Positions 26,124 through 35,251 of a stretch of 64,000 bases of DNA are shown piece after piece; position 1 is the first letter of the stretch, and every line of letters begins with the position of its first letter. The DNA lies in assembly GCF_004354015.1 (NCBI RefSeq), contig NZ_SMRU01000027.1, positions 1-64,000 of the forward strand. The letters run 5' to 3'. A model generated the notes under the pieces. The model did not search any database and was not told the origin of the DNA. It saw nothing but the letters and a program-made list of their open reading frames with translations. The DNA comes from Arthrobacter terricola. GTDB taxonomy: Bacteria; Actinomycetota; Actinomycetes; Actinomycetales; Micrococcaceae. Made by a program: the position numbers and the translations under genes.

Positions 26124-26360
26124 TTAGCCCACTTGGTTGAGCGTCGTCTCGATCTGCGCGAGACGTTGCTCGATGTCACGGAGGAGGCGGGCCTGCTCAC
26201 GTTCCGCTTCGCCGCGCTCACGCAACAAAGACCGCACATCCTGCAGCACATTCGCTTCCCGCGTGACCGTGCGCGACCGCATGACTGTGTTGACGATCGC
26301 AAAGGAAATCCCGCCGACGATCGCGACAATCGGGATAATGAAACCCCACGTTGAATCCAT
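26124..26360 (-). CDS. Small membrane-anchored coiled-coil protein
   Basis: 78 aa. One N-terminal membrane segment (WGFIIPIVAIVGGISFAIV) is followed by a charged helical tail (EREQARLLRDIEQRLAQIETTL) with heptad spacing, a likely cytoplasmic coiled coil. It starts three bases after the ArsR-like gene stops, so the two form an operon upstream of the precursor gene. It could be an anti-regulator or a signal-passing partner; nothing proves this. Confidence 0.72.
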   Translation of the reverse strand: MDSTWGFIIPIVAIVGGISFAIVNTVMRSRTVTREANVLQDVRSLLRERGEAEREQARLLRDIEQRLAQIETTLNQVG

Positions 26361-26363
26361 CTC

Positions 26364-26672
26364 TTAGTCCTGTTCCTCTTTGGGCTGTTGCTTTGCCGCT
26401 GCCTCGATCAGGGCCGGCGTCACGGTGAGCTCGAAATCAACCAGACTCATGTACTTCACGGAAGAGCCGGTCACGGAAAGCTCAAGCGAACTCTCAATGA
26501 ACCCGGCCGCTTCAAGCTTTGCCGCATGCATGTAAAGCAAAGCCCGTGACATACCAAGGCGCCTCGCCAATTCACTGACGTGAAGCCGACCACCGCGAAG
26601 CTCGGCGATGATCGCCAGGCGATGCTGGCTAGCCAGCGCCGCGAGGGATCCAGTTAGTTCCTCCAACGTCAT
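26364..26672 (-). CDS. ArsR-like winged-helix regulator
   Basis: 102-aa DNA-binding protein: LASQHRLAIIAELRGGRLHV, SELARRLGMSRALLYMHAAK, LEAAGFIESSLELS is a winged HTH of the HTH_20/ArsR type. There are no ArsR metal-binding cysteines, so it is unlikely to be a metal sensor. No clear ribosome site precedes ATG 26672; leaderless translation is possible. It heads the minus-strand set that continues with the membrane coiled-coil protein and the precursor, making it the likely pathway regulator. Confidence 0.82.
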   Translation of the reverse strand: MTLEELTGSLAALASQHRLAIIAELRGGRLHVSELARRLGMSRALLYMHAAKLEAAGFIESSLELSVTGSSVKYMSLVDFELTVTPALIEAAAKQQPKEEQD

Positions 26673-26929
26673 GATTATCAGAGTATTGCACCTGTAATAA
26701 AAAAGCTACACCCTACCGGCGGAGTGCGTTTTTGCCTCACAATCCGCCGCCTGCAAAGGTGTACCAAATAGTGGCCAAGGACTGCTGCCACGGACTGCGG
26801 GGCGCAAGGATCAATTCCGACGATCCAACGATCGATGGTCAGACAGCCGGCAGGACACCCGTACTGCCTCGGACGGGGCGCCCGCGTCCCGCACTCGGCT
26901 CTGCAATTTGTGCCCTTATCCTTGGGGGC

Positions 26930-27481
26930 ATGGGGAATCTGAGTGTGCTTGTGGTCAGCCATCTTGTGGCGGCGTTGTATGTCATTGCGATCGGCCCGGT
27001 CCAGATCCTGCGGCCACGCCGGGATCGCCTACACCGGACCATGGGGTATTTGTGGGTTTCGGCAATGTATTACGTGTGTCTGAGCAGCTTTTGGATTGTC
27101 AGCGAAGGGCATTTCACGTGGCTGCACGCCCTATCGGCCTTCACTCTGGTGACGGTGACCCTCGGCCTGATGGCCGCCATCAAAGGCAATATTCGCGCAC
27201 ACCGCGGCAACATGATTGGAAGCTTCTTTGGCACGCTCATTGCCTTCGGCTTTGCCGTCGGTGTTCCGGGCCGGTCGCTTCCGCGGCTCATGGCCTCCAA
27301 TCCCGGAACCGGAATCTTCGTTGCCCTGCTTGTGATTGTGAGTGTCGGAGTGGTGTATTTGTCACTGTTCCGGGGAAGCCGGTCCAGGGCCAAGGCGGGG
27401 CCGGGCGCCCCTCGACGACGGGCCGAGGTAGGGCGGATAGTTCCCGCAGGCGAGGCAGTCAGACGGGTCCCAGTGCGGTGA
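26930..27481 (+). CDS. Membrane protein, DUF2306-like
   Basis: 183-aa integral membrane protein with four to five hydrophobic segments (for example LVVSHLVAALYVIAIGPVQIL, ALSAFTLVTVTLGLMAAI and IFVALLVIVSVGVVYL). The combination LRPRRDRLHRTMGY, then RAHRGNMIGSFFG, is typical of DUF2306 proteins, where conserved His/Arg face the membrane interface. The frame opens further upstream to 26732; ATG 26930 begins at the first membrane segment, though GTG 26945 with GGGGAAT before it is also reasonable. Biochemical role unknown. Confidence 0.75.
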   Translation: MGNLSVLVVSHLVAALYVIAIGPVQILRPRRDRLHRTMGYLWVSAMYYVCLSSFWIVSEGHFTWLHALSAFTLVTVTLGLMAAIKGNIRAHRGNMIGSFFGTLIAFGFAVGVPGRSLPRLMASNPGTGIFVALLVIVSVGVVYLSLFRGSRSRAKAGPGAPRRRAEVGRIVPAGEAVRRVPVR

Positions 27482-27624
27482 ATGCCTCGAACTTTCCGCG
27501 GTGCCCAACCAGCCGGGATGTCGCTGATGACACCGTTTGCGATTCAGTAGAGCACCTGTCATAGAGTGCTGAAGGGTCGAGACGGACCCTTCGGTTCGAA
27601 ACGCGAAAAACCCGGGGGTACCGA

Positions 27625-28560
27625 GTGCTGGACATTGTCACAGCCGCATACAAATCAGTCACTATACTGGTCAGTTTTTCAGCCATAGGGTCGTTCGTTT
27701 ACGGCCTGGCTCGGTTCTCTGAGCTTTGGTCCCGGCCTTCAAGGGGTTCAGCGACTGAGAAGCGGCGGGCGTGGAGCAGGGGAACGTACGCTTACCTCAT
27801 TGCAGTTACGCCCTTCCTGGTTTTGAGCTTATCGATTCCCTTTTCGATGGATGCGGGACGGCTCGCCACGATCTCGGTGACCGGCGCAAGCGGTCTTACC
27901 GTGGGTATCCTCGGGATGCTGGCAGCTCAGGTCGAGCAGCGCAGCGCTGAACCCGGTTGGACCGGCGACCTCCTTGAGGACCTCCTGCGTTGCTGGAGGA
28001 GCGAAGACCCGCTCACTCCTCGGATCCTACTGCGTCATCGGGCAACGCTGCGCCGGCTCAGCGCCCAGGATGCCGGCAACGCGTTCCACCCTGGGCGAAG
28101 GGCTAGGATGACCGGGCCTTTCGAGGATGCAGTCCAGTCGATGCTCGGGTACAGATACGAAGTGAAGGCGCACCGATTCGCATCCTGGCGTACTTGGGGT
28201 CTCGCCGCCCCGCTCCTGAAGAGCCGGAACCCCATGATCTGGTTGCTGTCCCTCCCGCTCGGCGCAAGCGTCCTGCTCACTCCATATGTTGCAAGGGAAG
28301 CCCACGAACCCGTGAATACCCTTTTCGCCGCGGCATCCTTGGTCGCAGTAGGTGCCGGAGCGACGTGTTTCAGCATGTGGGCCTGGCTTGCCGCAGGCCT
28401 GCGCCGTTACTGCATCTTTAAGACGCGGCAGGAACGGTGTAACAGCCTCATCTCCGATCTCAGCGAGAGACTCCAGTCCTCCACACCGGTCCAGTCCCAG
28501 AGCCTCCGCCAGTCCCCATGGAGGTCCAGGCTGACGTCCATCCTCACGCCGCGTTCCTAA
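27625..28560 (+). CDS. Hypothetical membrane protein, 311 aa
   Basis: GTG start at 27625 with GGGGG just upstream. Hydrophobic segments near residues 12-30, 53-75, 80-100, 205-222 and 232-255 flank a cytoplasmic, arginine-rich middle (LLRHRATLRRLSAQDAGN). The C-terminal 55 residues are polar. No family recognised. It stands alone, transcribed away from the DUF2306 gene end. Confidence 0.65.
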   Translation: MLDIVTAAYKSVTILVSFSAIGSFVYGLARFSELWSRPSRGSATEKRRAWSRGTYAYLIAVTPFLVLSLSIPFSMDAGRLATISVTGASGLTVGILGMLAAQVEQRSAEPGWTGDLLEDLLRCWRSEDPLTPRILLRHRATLRRLSAQDAGNAFHPGRRARMTGPFEDAVQSMLGYRYEVKAHRFASWRTWGLAAPLLKSRNPMIWLLSLPLGASVLLTPYVAREAHEPVNTLFAAASLVAVGAGATCFSMWAWLAAGLRRYCIFKTRQERCNSLISDLSERLQSSTPVQSQSLRQSPWRSRLTSILTPRS

Positions 28561-28745
28561 CACCCCCGACGAACTTCAGCCAGGGCGTAGCCCGCGGCCA
28601 AATATCGTCGGCACCCCATGGAATGTCGGACCTCGACATATGACTGAGCGGCCGGTTACTTCCATATATGGCTAACAACAGGTAAGTCCGCAGAACCGGG
28701 CCATGACGCATTTGCCGTAGCTGGTGGAACAGCTAGCATCGCCCC

Positions 28746-29060
28746 ATGAGTGCGATCCAGTCGGCCAACAGGGATTTCGGCGTGATCCAAGAGCTCCTTC
28801 GAAGGACGCTCAAGATCAAGCAACTTGACCCCCTTGAATTTCCACGCGATGAACGAAACGACGGATCCCGTGAATATGGCGCGAGCGATAATTGGGACGT
28901 CGCAACGATCATCCGCGCCGGGCAGCTTCGAGTGATCTACAAGGACGGCATGTTCTGGGGCGCACAAAAGGGCGCCGAGGAACCGCAGTATCTGGCTGAC
29001 CTGTTCGACCATATCAAGGCACAGTCTCCGTCCACCGCCCTCGCCGAAGGCGCCCTATAG
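28746..29060 (+). CDS. Hypothetical protein, 104 aa
   Basis: Short soluble protein (MSAIQSANRDFGVIQELL ... LRVIYKDGMFWGAQKGAEE). Weak ribosome-site support, no recognisable domain. The palindrome CCATATATGG at 28662-28671 lies 75 bases upstream and could be a regulator site. Codon pattern is plausible; I am only moderately sure it is real. Confidence 0.5.
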   Translation: MSAIQSANRDFGVIQELLRRTLKIKQLDPLEFPRDERNDGSREYGASDNWDVATIIRAGQLRVIYKDGMFWGAQKGAEEPQYLADLFDHIKAQSPSTALAEGAL

Positions 29061-29263
29061 CGGGAACGTCCGACTCGCCACCAGGTCGCACATTCCCATG
29101 TCCAAGTACTCCGCGCACTGCATCCATTGAGATGGGACGGGCGGAGAATGGATCCGCGATCCGCCGCCAATCAGTTCGCTAAAACTTCCAAGCGGAAGAA
29201 CCGCGATGCATCGGTCGCCCACTTCTGACGTCATGACGTGGACGTGTGGCTTGGCGATCTAAG

Positions 29264-29275
29264 CTACTCGAGTAG
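29264..29275. promoter_or_regulatory. Palindromic operator CTACTCGAGTAG
   Basis: A perfect 12-bp palindrome 157 bases upstream of the ABC exporter start. Variants of it occur at 48059, 48104 and 59549. A central CG in a short palindrome suits LacI-, TetR- or MarR-type regulators. The regulator is not known. Confidence 0.55.
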
Positions 29276-29306
29276 ACTGGTCGTGTTCTGCCGTGATGCG
29301 TCTTTG

Positions 29307-29325
29307 CTCACTGACGTTCAGTGAG
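29307..29325. promoter_or_regulatory. Second operator-like palindrome before ABC exporter
   Basis: CTCACTGA, three bases (CGT), then TCAGTGAG: a 19-bp perfect inverted repeat centred on GACGTTC, the look of a TetR-family site. It lies 107 bases before the exporter start. The 29061-29431 gap also has TGACGTCA at 29227-29234 and otherwise no gene. Confidence 0.5.
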
Positions 29326-29431
29326 GTTTGGGTGCCGCGTCTGGCGGACGTGTGGGCATGGTCAAGTGCTGACGCCCACCCCGGAACTTGTGGACCGGGC
29401 ATCCTTAGGACTGGCAGAGATAGGGGGCGTT

Positions 29432-31228
29432 ATGGGCATCAGAAGGCTCGAATCGTGGATCCGGCCGTACCGGGCGAGGGTCGCGCTCATGATCGTCGGA
29501 GATGTCACCGCCCTGGTGGTCGGGATGATCGTGCCGTTGGTTATCGCAGCTGCCATCGACGGATCGGTTGCGCGGGACGATGTTGCGGCGCTGTGGACGA
29601 ACGTGGTGATCCTGCTGGTCCTGCTGCTGGTGCAGTCGGCGGCGTTCGCGTTCCGGTTCGTCCCGACGGCGCACGCCGCGCAGCTGAACCGTGAGCTGCG
29701 CACGGGTCTTTTCGACCGGTTGCTCCGCCAGCCGCCCGCTTACCACCACCGCACTGGCGCGGGGCAGGCCGTCGCCCGGCTCGTCGGCGACGTCGAGCAG
29801 ATCGGCTTCTGGTACAGCAACACCTCAGCCTTTCTCATCTCCACGATCGTCAGCCTGCTCGCGGCGACCGTGATGATGGTGGCGATTCAGCCGATTCTCG
29901 GCGCCGTCGCCGTGCTGGCGCTATCGCCCCTCACGTGGGTCGTGTGGCGGGCCCGCCAGCGCATGGGCACGGCGATCACCGAGGCCCGCCGGTGCGCCGG
30001 CGAGCTTGCCACGGCTTCGGAAGAGTCTGCCGTCGGGGTACGGGTATGGAAGGGCGTCGGCGGCGGGCCGGCTGTGCGGGCACGTTTCGACCGGCTCTCC
30101 CGGCTCGCCCGCGACGCGCAGATCGTCGTCGTGGACCGGATGGCGTCCAACCTCGGCGTCACGCAGGGCTACCCAATGCTTGTGCTCGCCGGACTGATCG
30201 TGGCCGGCATCGCGCTGGTCGCCCGCGGCTCGCTCAGCGTTGGCGACCTCGTCGCGTTCGCCGCATACTACTCACGGATCCAATTCCCCCTGGTCATGCT
30301 TGGCGTCAACCTCGCGGGCCTGCAGGTCGCCGCAGTGGCGGCGGATCGGCTCGGCGACGTGTTCGACACCGACGGCGAGATACGCTCCCCGGACCGCCCC
30401 GTCGCGTTCCCGGCCCACGACGGCCTCTCCCTGCGCTTCGACGACGTGCACTTCGCCTACCCTGGCACGGAGCATCCAGTACTGCACGGGGTTGAGCTGC
30501 AGATTGAGCCGGGCGAGGTCCTCGCCCTGGTCGGCGCCACGGGATCCGGAAAGTCCACCCTGCTCTCGCTCGTCAACCGACTCGCGGATCCATCAGCCGG
30601 AAGGGTCCTGATCGACGGAGTCGACGTGCGGGACCTCGAACCTACTGAGTTGCGCGCCCACGTCGGAGTGGCGTTCGAGGAGGCCGTGCTGTTCTCCACC
30701 AGCGTGGCGGACAATCTGCATGCCGGGCGGACCCGTACCACCGACGTCGAAGTCGGCGAGGTGCTCTCCGTGGTGCAGGCCGACTTCGTCCACGATCTGC
30801 CGGACGGTGCCAACACGATCGTGGGCGAGAGAGGACAGACGTTGTCCGGCGGTCAGCGCCAACGGCTGGCCCTCGGGCGGACGCTGCTGGGCGGGTCTCG
30901 CATTCTGTTGTTGGACGACCCCACGTCCGCGCTCGACGTCCGCACGGAAGAGGCCCTGCTGAAGCGTCTTCGACAGACCGTCGCTGGCTCCACGGTGCTG
31001 CTGACCGCACGCAGGCCGACCACCGCGATGCTCGCCGACCGGGTCGCCGTGCTGCAGGAGGGACGGGTCGTCGCAGTGGGCACCCACGAGGAGTTGCTAC
31101 GAGGCAGTGCCGAATACCGCCGGGTGATGATCGCTGACGACAACCGGCCGACGCGCGAATTAGCTGCGGGCCACGACCAGAACGAGGACAACGCCCACCC
31201 GGCGGACGAGACTGAGGTAGCCCGATGA
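29432..31228 (+). CDS. Heterodimeric ABC exporter, degenerate-site half
   Basis: 598-aa half transporter: six membrane segments (residues 1-310) and an NBD. Walker A GATGSGKST, signature LSGGQRQRLALG and Walker B ILLLDDPTSALD are present, but the catalytic glutamate is Asp (DDP) and the H-loop reads TARRPTT with no histidine. These are the hallmarks of the non-hydrolysing half of TM287/288- or TmrAB-type exporters. ATG 29432 fits the first elbow helix (MGIRRLESWIRPYRAR); the frame is open to 29321. It overlaps the second half gene by ATGA. Substrate unknown, likely a drug or lipid. Confidence 0.9.
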   Translation: MGIRRLESWIRPYRARVALMIVGDVTALVVGMIVPLVIAAAIDGSVARDDVAALWTNVVILLVLLLVQSAAFAFRFVPTAHAAQLNRELRTGLFDRLLRQPPAYHHRTGAGQAVARLVGDVEQIGFWYSNTSAFLISTIVSLLAATVMMVAIQPILGAVAVLALSPLTWVVWRARQRMGTAITEARRCAGELATASEESAVGVRVWKGVGGGPAVRARFDRLSRLARDAQIVVVDRMASNLGVTQGYPMLVLAGLIVAGIALVARGSLSVGDLVAFAAYYSRIQFPLVMLGVNLAGLQVAAVAADRLGDVFDTDGEIRSPDRPVAFPAHDGLSLRFDDVHFAYPGTEHPVLHGVELQIEPGEVLALVGATGSGKSTLLSLVNRLADPSAGRVLIDGVDVRDLEPTELRAHVGVAFEEAVLFSTSVADNLHAGRTRTTDVEVGEVLSVVQADFVHDLPDGANTIVGERGQTLSGGQRQRLALGRTLLGGSRILLLDDPTSALDVRTEEALLKRLRQTVAGSTVLLTARRPTTAMLADRVAVLQEGRVVAVGTHEELLRGSAEYRRVMIADDNRPTRELAAGHDQNEDNAHPADETEVAR

Positions 31229-33021
31229 GCCGTGCCCAGACCAGCAGCCCGGTGCGCATGCTCGTAGCCTTGGCGCGCCCGTACCGGCGGAGCCTCGCCC
31301 TGCTGCTGCTCGTCTCCGTGGTCGTGGTTGCCCTGCAACTGGCCGGCCCCAGGCTCGTAGCCGTGGGGATCGACGCCGCCGTGCGGCCTGCCTCCCGGGG
31401 CGACTATTGGCCGCTCGCCGAGATTGCCCTGGCACTGCTCGCCGCGGGGGCGCTGACGTGGGTTCTCACCGTCGTGTCGAGGCGTGGCATCGGAAGGGTC
31501 GGCGAGGCGGTCACCTATGACCTGCGCTGCAAAGTTGACGGCGAGTTCGCCCGTCTGCCGATTGCGTATCACGAGCGTTGGTCAACGGGCCTGATCATCT
31601 CACGGCTCACCGCGGATGTAGACACGGTGAGCGATCTGTTCGCGAACGTCCTCTCCGGTCTGCTGACGTCGACACTGATGTGTCTTGGCGTGGTGGCAGC
31701 GATGCTGCTGCTCGATCCCATCGTCGCTGGCGTGGTGATCGCCTCGATCCTGCCTGCACTGGTACTCACGACCTGGCGTGTGCGGCGGATGGCGCCGACG
31801 CGGATCGCCGAGCGCGACGCCATCGCTCAGGTCACCGCGGACGCCGTCGAACCGCTCGGCGCCGTCGCTGTCGTGCAGTCCCTCGGCACCGAACCGTGGC
31901 ACGCCCACGAATTCGGCCGCAGCTCGGAACGTCTGCAGAAAATCTCGCGCCGCATCGTCGCTACCATGAGCACCTATTACGGAACGATCGAAGCCGCGAC
32001 TCAGCTGGCGGGTATCGTCGCGCTCACGGTCGGCGCACTGCGGGTGATGAGCGGATCCCTGCCGCTGGGCGCACTGGCCGCTTTCATCCTCTACGTCGGA
32101 ATGTTGTTCGGCGGCTTGCGGTCCACATCGTTCGTGCTCGATTCGATGCTGACAGCGTTCGCGGCGGCGCGGAAAATCGCAGACTTCCTCGACGGAGAGC
32201 AAAGCGTGCCAGAGTCATCAGATCCGATCGCGCCACCTCTTCCGCTGCGCGGAGAGGTCCGTCTCTGCGCCGTGAGCTTCGGCTATCAGGAGGGGAGCCG
32301 GGAGGTCGCCGATCTGGATCTGGTGCTGCGGCCCGGGGAGGTCGCGGCGATGCTCGGATCCACCGGCGCGGGCAAGTCGACGATCGCCAAGCTGATTGCC
32401 CGGTTCTACGATCCGACGTCGGGTCGCGTGCTGCTGGACGGGATCGATCTGAAGGACCTGGCGGAGGTCGACCTGCGCTCGATGGTGGTGCTTCTCACTC
32501 AGGAGATGTTCCTCTTCTCCGGAACGATCGCCGACAACATCCGGCTCAGCCGACCCGACGCGACCGACCAGGAGGTCACCGTCGCCGCCACCGCGGTCGG
32601 GGCGCACCCGTTCATCGCCGCCCTGCCCGAAGGCTACGCCACCCACGTGCATCAGCGGGGAACGCGGCTGTCGGCCGGGCAGCGTCAACTGATCGCCTTC
32701 GCCCGCGCATTCCTCGCAGATCCTGCGGTCGTGATCCTCGATGAGGCGACTGCTTCGCTGGACATTCCGACGGAGCGCACGCTGCACCAGGCGCTGCGGA
32801 CCCTGCTGTCGGGGCGCACGGCGTTGATAATCGCGCATCGGCTGTCGAGCCTCGACATTACGGACCGCGTCCTCGTCATCGAGGGTGGGCGCATCATCGA
32901 CGACGACACCCCGGCACGACTGCTGGCGAAGGGCGCCGGTGCGTTCGCAGCCCTGTACCGTGACGCCCACGGCCAGCCCCGCGGAACGGAAGACCCGGCC
33001 GGGACTTGGATGCCATTGTGA
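31225..33021 (+). CDS. Heterodimeric ABC exporter, catalytic half
   Basis: 598-aa partner of the preceding gene. Membrane domain (residues 1-320) with ALLLLVSVVVVALQLAGP, then an NBD with Walker A GSTGAGKST, Walker B VVILDEATASLD (catalytic Glu present) and H-loop IIAHRLSS. The signature is LSAGQRQ rather than LSGGQRQ, as expected for the half whose signature faces the degenerate site. Together the two make one asymmetric exporter, probably induced through the palindromes upstream. Confidence 0.92.
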   Translation: MSRAQTSSPVRMLVALARPYRRSLALLLLVSVVVVALQLAGPRLVAVGIDAAVRPASRGDYWPLAEIALALLAAGALTWVLTVVSRRGIGRVGEAVTYDLRCKVDGEFARLPIAYHERWSTGLIISRLTADVDTVSDLFANVLSGLLTSTLMCLGVVAAMLLLDPIVAGVVIASILPALVLTTWRVRRMAPTRIAERDAIAQVTADAVEPLGAVAVVQSLGTEPWHAHEFGRSSERLQKISRRIVATMSTYYGTIEAATQLAGIVALTVGALRVMSGSLPLGALAAFILYVGMLFGGLRSTSFVLDSMLTAFAAARKIADFLDGEQSVPESSDPIAPPLPLRGEVRLCAVSFGYQEGSREVADLDLVLRPGEVAAMLGSTGAGKSTIAKLIARFYDPTSGRVLLDGIDLKDLAEVDLRSMVVLLTQEMFLFSGTIADNIRLSRPDATDQEVTVAATAVGAHPFIAALPEGYATHVHQRGTRLSAGQRQLIAFARAFLADPAVVILDEATASLDIPTERTLHQALRTLLSGRTALIIAHRLSSLDITDRVLVIEGGRIIDDDTPARLLAKGAGAFAALYRDAHGQPRGTEDPAGTWMPL

Positions 33022-33127
33022 CAGCGCTTGATGACATGGCAGGCCTGACGCGGTCGGCGAGCAGTATCCAAATGGTCGGTGTTGATGGCCGGTCCGGTGC
33101 AGGCAAGCGCCGGGCGCCGTGGAGCAG

Positions 33128-33958
33128 TCAGTGCAGGTCGTTCGGGTCTGTGAGAAGAAACGATCTGAGCGCCGAGATCCATTCCTCGAATGCGTCAAGG
33201 TGAGCGTCGTGTGACGCACCCGCGAGGTCGCGCCGCCTGACATTCCGGCCACGCCTGACGAACTCGGCCTTCTCATCCTCCGTGAAAATTCCCATGTCTG
33301 CATAGATGACCAGCGAGGGGACACGGACGCTCTCCCACTCCGACCACCTGGGTACGGCAACCTCGTTGAGTGCGGCAACCATCACTTCCGGGTCGAACCG
33401 TGGCCAGAGGCCGTCGTCGCGTTCTTCCAGATCGGCTGCCCAAGCCGTTTCAAGCGGGCCCTCGCCAAGGTATGCGCGCGCCGCGGCGCGGTTCCCGAAC
33501 GGGACAGGCCAGGAACGGAAGAAGTTCCCCATGGCCTCGGTCTCCTCGGGGTTGGCGCTGTCAGCGCCGACCTCGAGCAATACCATACGGGTAACAAGGT
33601 CTGGCCGTGCGGCAGCGACCAGCATCGCGGTGTGGCCGCCCATTGACTGTCCCACGAGAGCAACCGGGCAAGCGGCCGTCTCCTCGATCACGCGAACAAC
33701 GTCGGCCACGAATGCTTCCCTGGACAGGTCCGCCGGGTGGCGCGTGCTTCCGCCATGTCCGCGGAGATCGACGCAGATGGTCCGAAACTCAGGCAGCGCT
33801 TGGGACGTCCGGAAGAACTCTCTTGCGCTGCCGGCGAGACCGTGCAGGATCACGACCGGCGGGCCGTCTCCACCGCTATCAAAGCACATGATTTGTACAT
33901 TGGTTCCCACGTCGACGGTGAAGCTCTTGGCGGAGGCCACAACAGATTCCATTTCCAT
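33128..33958 (-). CDS. Alpha/beta hydrolase
   Basis: 276-aa serine hydrolase. It shows the oxyanion strand VVILHGLAGSAREFF, the nucleophile elbow GQSMGG (VALVGQSMGGHTAML), an acid in the VPSLVIYADMG strand region and the catalytic His in GASHDAHLD. The fold and length match esterases, epoxide hydrolase-like and bromoperoxidase-like enzymes. ATG 33958 is one of three close starts (33982 and 33952 are the others). It converges on the ABC exporter operon. Substrate unknown. Confidence 0.88.
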   Translation of the reverse strand: MEMESVVASAKSFTVDVGTNVQIMCFDSGGDGPPVVILHGLAGSAREFFRTSQALPEFRTICVDLRGHGGSTRHPADLSREAFVADVVRVIEETAACPVALVGQSMGGHTAMLVAAARPDLVTRMVLLEVGADSANPEETEAMGNFFRSWPVPFGNRAAARAYLGEGPLETAWAADLEERDDGLWPRFDPEVMVAALNEVAVPRWSEWESVRVPSLVIYADMGIFTEDEKAEFVRRGRNVRRRDLAGASHDAHLDAFEEWISALRSFLLTDPNDLH

Positions 33959-34191
33959 CACACTAGTGCCAGCCGGATGCACCAGGCTTCAGAAACGACG
34001 CAATCAGATGCCGAGAAAATCCGTGCCACAACGAGCGTGCATGGGATTCAGCTAAGGGACGCGGGACTGGATGACGGACCGAGTCAAGTGGCCCGAATCG
34101 CAACACCCGCCGCGTTTTGCTGCGCATCGCGGTGCGGACATCGTACTGCGCCAACGACGAATTCGGTGCGATCCGTTCAAGGAAAGGGAAC

Positions 34192-34716
34192 CTACACCCA
34201 TCCTGTATGGCGAACGAGTTCCTCTGCAACCTGCGTCGGGCTGAGGGCGTCCGTGTCGAGACGGAACACTCCCGTGCCCGCACCGTCATTGAGTCCTCGC
34301 GCAGCTTCGCGGTTTCGTTCAAGGTCTTCCGGCCGAGTCGCACCGTGGTTTCGTGAGGAAAGCCGCCTGGCCGCGTCCGAATCCCCGCAGCAAAGCAGGA
34401 CCGGAATGATTCTGGGATGCCCGCCGATGGCCTCAGCTATGCGGTCGGCGAAAAGTACTGACGCCGTGTTCGCGTAGATCAGTCTCCGGTACCCAAACGC
34501 ATGATAATTCGCCCAGACGGCCTTGAGGTTTCTCCATGCGAAACCAGCCGATGGGAATTCACGGTGTGGTGCGGGGTAAGCCAGATCCATGTAGTCGCCC
34601 TCAATGACTGCATGGTGGACATCGGATTGTTTCAGGAGTTCGTGCGCAGCCAACGCCGACGTCGTTTTTCCCACACCGGACCGGCCGCCCAGCAGAAGAA
34701 CCTCCGTTCTGCTCAT
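34192..34716 (-). CDS. P-loop kinase-like protein
   Basis: 174-aa P-loop protein starting MSRTEVLLLGGRSGVGKTTSA, Walker A GRSGVGKTT at about 10-18. LLCCGDSDAARRLSSRNHG resembles the lid of small-molecule kinases. Related actinobacterial proteins are annotated as ATP-binding or chloramphenicol-phosphotransferase-like, with no proven substrate. ATG 34716 overlaps the stop of the GNAT gene (ATGA, 34713-34716), showing a two-gene operon and fixing the start. Confidence 0.82.
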   Translation of the reverse strand: MSRTEVLLLGGRSGVGKTTSALAAHELLKQSDVHHAVIEGDYMDLAYPAPHREFPSAGFAWRNLKAVWANYHAFGYRRLIYANTASVLFADRIAEAIGGHPRIIPVLLCCGDSDAARRLSSRNHGATRPEDLERNREAARGLNDGAGTGVFRLDTDALSPTQVAEELVRHTGWV

Positions 34717-35159
34717 ACCGTCCCCTGTGACAGATTCATCAGACCGGCTGATGTCGGGCTGAATCCGCAACCGGCGTAGAACCCTTCAAGCAGCCGTTCA
34801 TAGTCAACGTGCGGCCATTGCGCCCCGCGCGCCTTTGCCTCGGGCGCGGCGAACCCGAGCAGCCGGAGACCAAGTCCTGTCCGCCGGTGATCAGGATGCA
34901 CTGTTGTATCAAGGATGAAAGTATGAATTCCTCGGTCACCGGCTACATTGACAAAACCGACCAAACGCCGGTCGAGAAATGCGCCCACCCACAGCAGGCT
35001 CTGAGACAATACCGGCGCGAACGACCGTGATTGGTGCCCCGGCCAGGACTCCGAAAAAAGGTCGTTGAGGGCTTCGTCGGTCAGTTTCGGACAGAGTTCG
35101 AAGGCCGCTACACTGGCGCCCGAAAATCGTCTGTCAGTAGCCAATATTGCTGCCTCCAT
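34713..35159 (-). CDS. GNAT-family acetyltransferase
   Basis: 148-aa GNAT protein: LVGFVNVAGDRGIHTFILDT, then VHPDHRRTGLGLRLLGFAAPEAKARG (acetyl-CoA site RRTGLG) and LEGFYAGCGF at the end. It heads a two-gene operon with the P-loop kinase-like gene. I chose ATG 35159 (MEAAILATDRRF); the frame is open to 35255 but the extra N-terminus is low-complexity. Substrate unknown. Confidence 0.85.
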   Translation of the reverse strand: MEAAILATDRRFSGASVAAFELCPKLTDEALNDLFSESWPGHQSRSFAPVLSQSLLWVGAFLDRRLVGFVNVAGDRGIHTFILDTTVHPDHRRTGLGLRLLGFAAPEAKARGAQWPHVDYERLLEGFYAGCGFSPTSAGLMNLSQGTV

Positions 35160-35251
35160 GGTACTCAACTTGCACTTGTAAGTGTTTTGAGCAACGGGAT
35201 CCGCTTCGTTGGAGCGGCCGGGGCTGCGGGTTCGAGCGGCGTCGTCGGGGC

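Noticed and set aside
29293..29694. Plus-strand frame overlapping the ABC exporter start
   Set aside because: Shadow of the exporter gene with low-complexity Gly/Arg composition.
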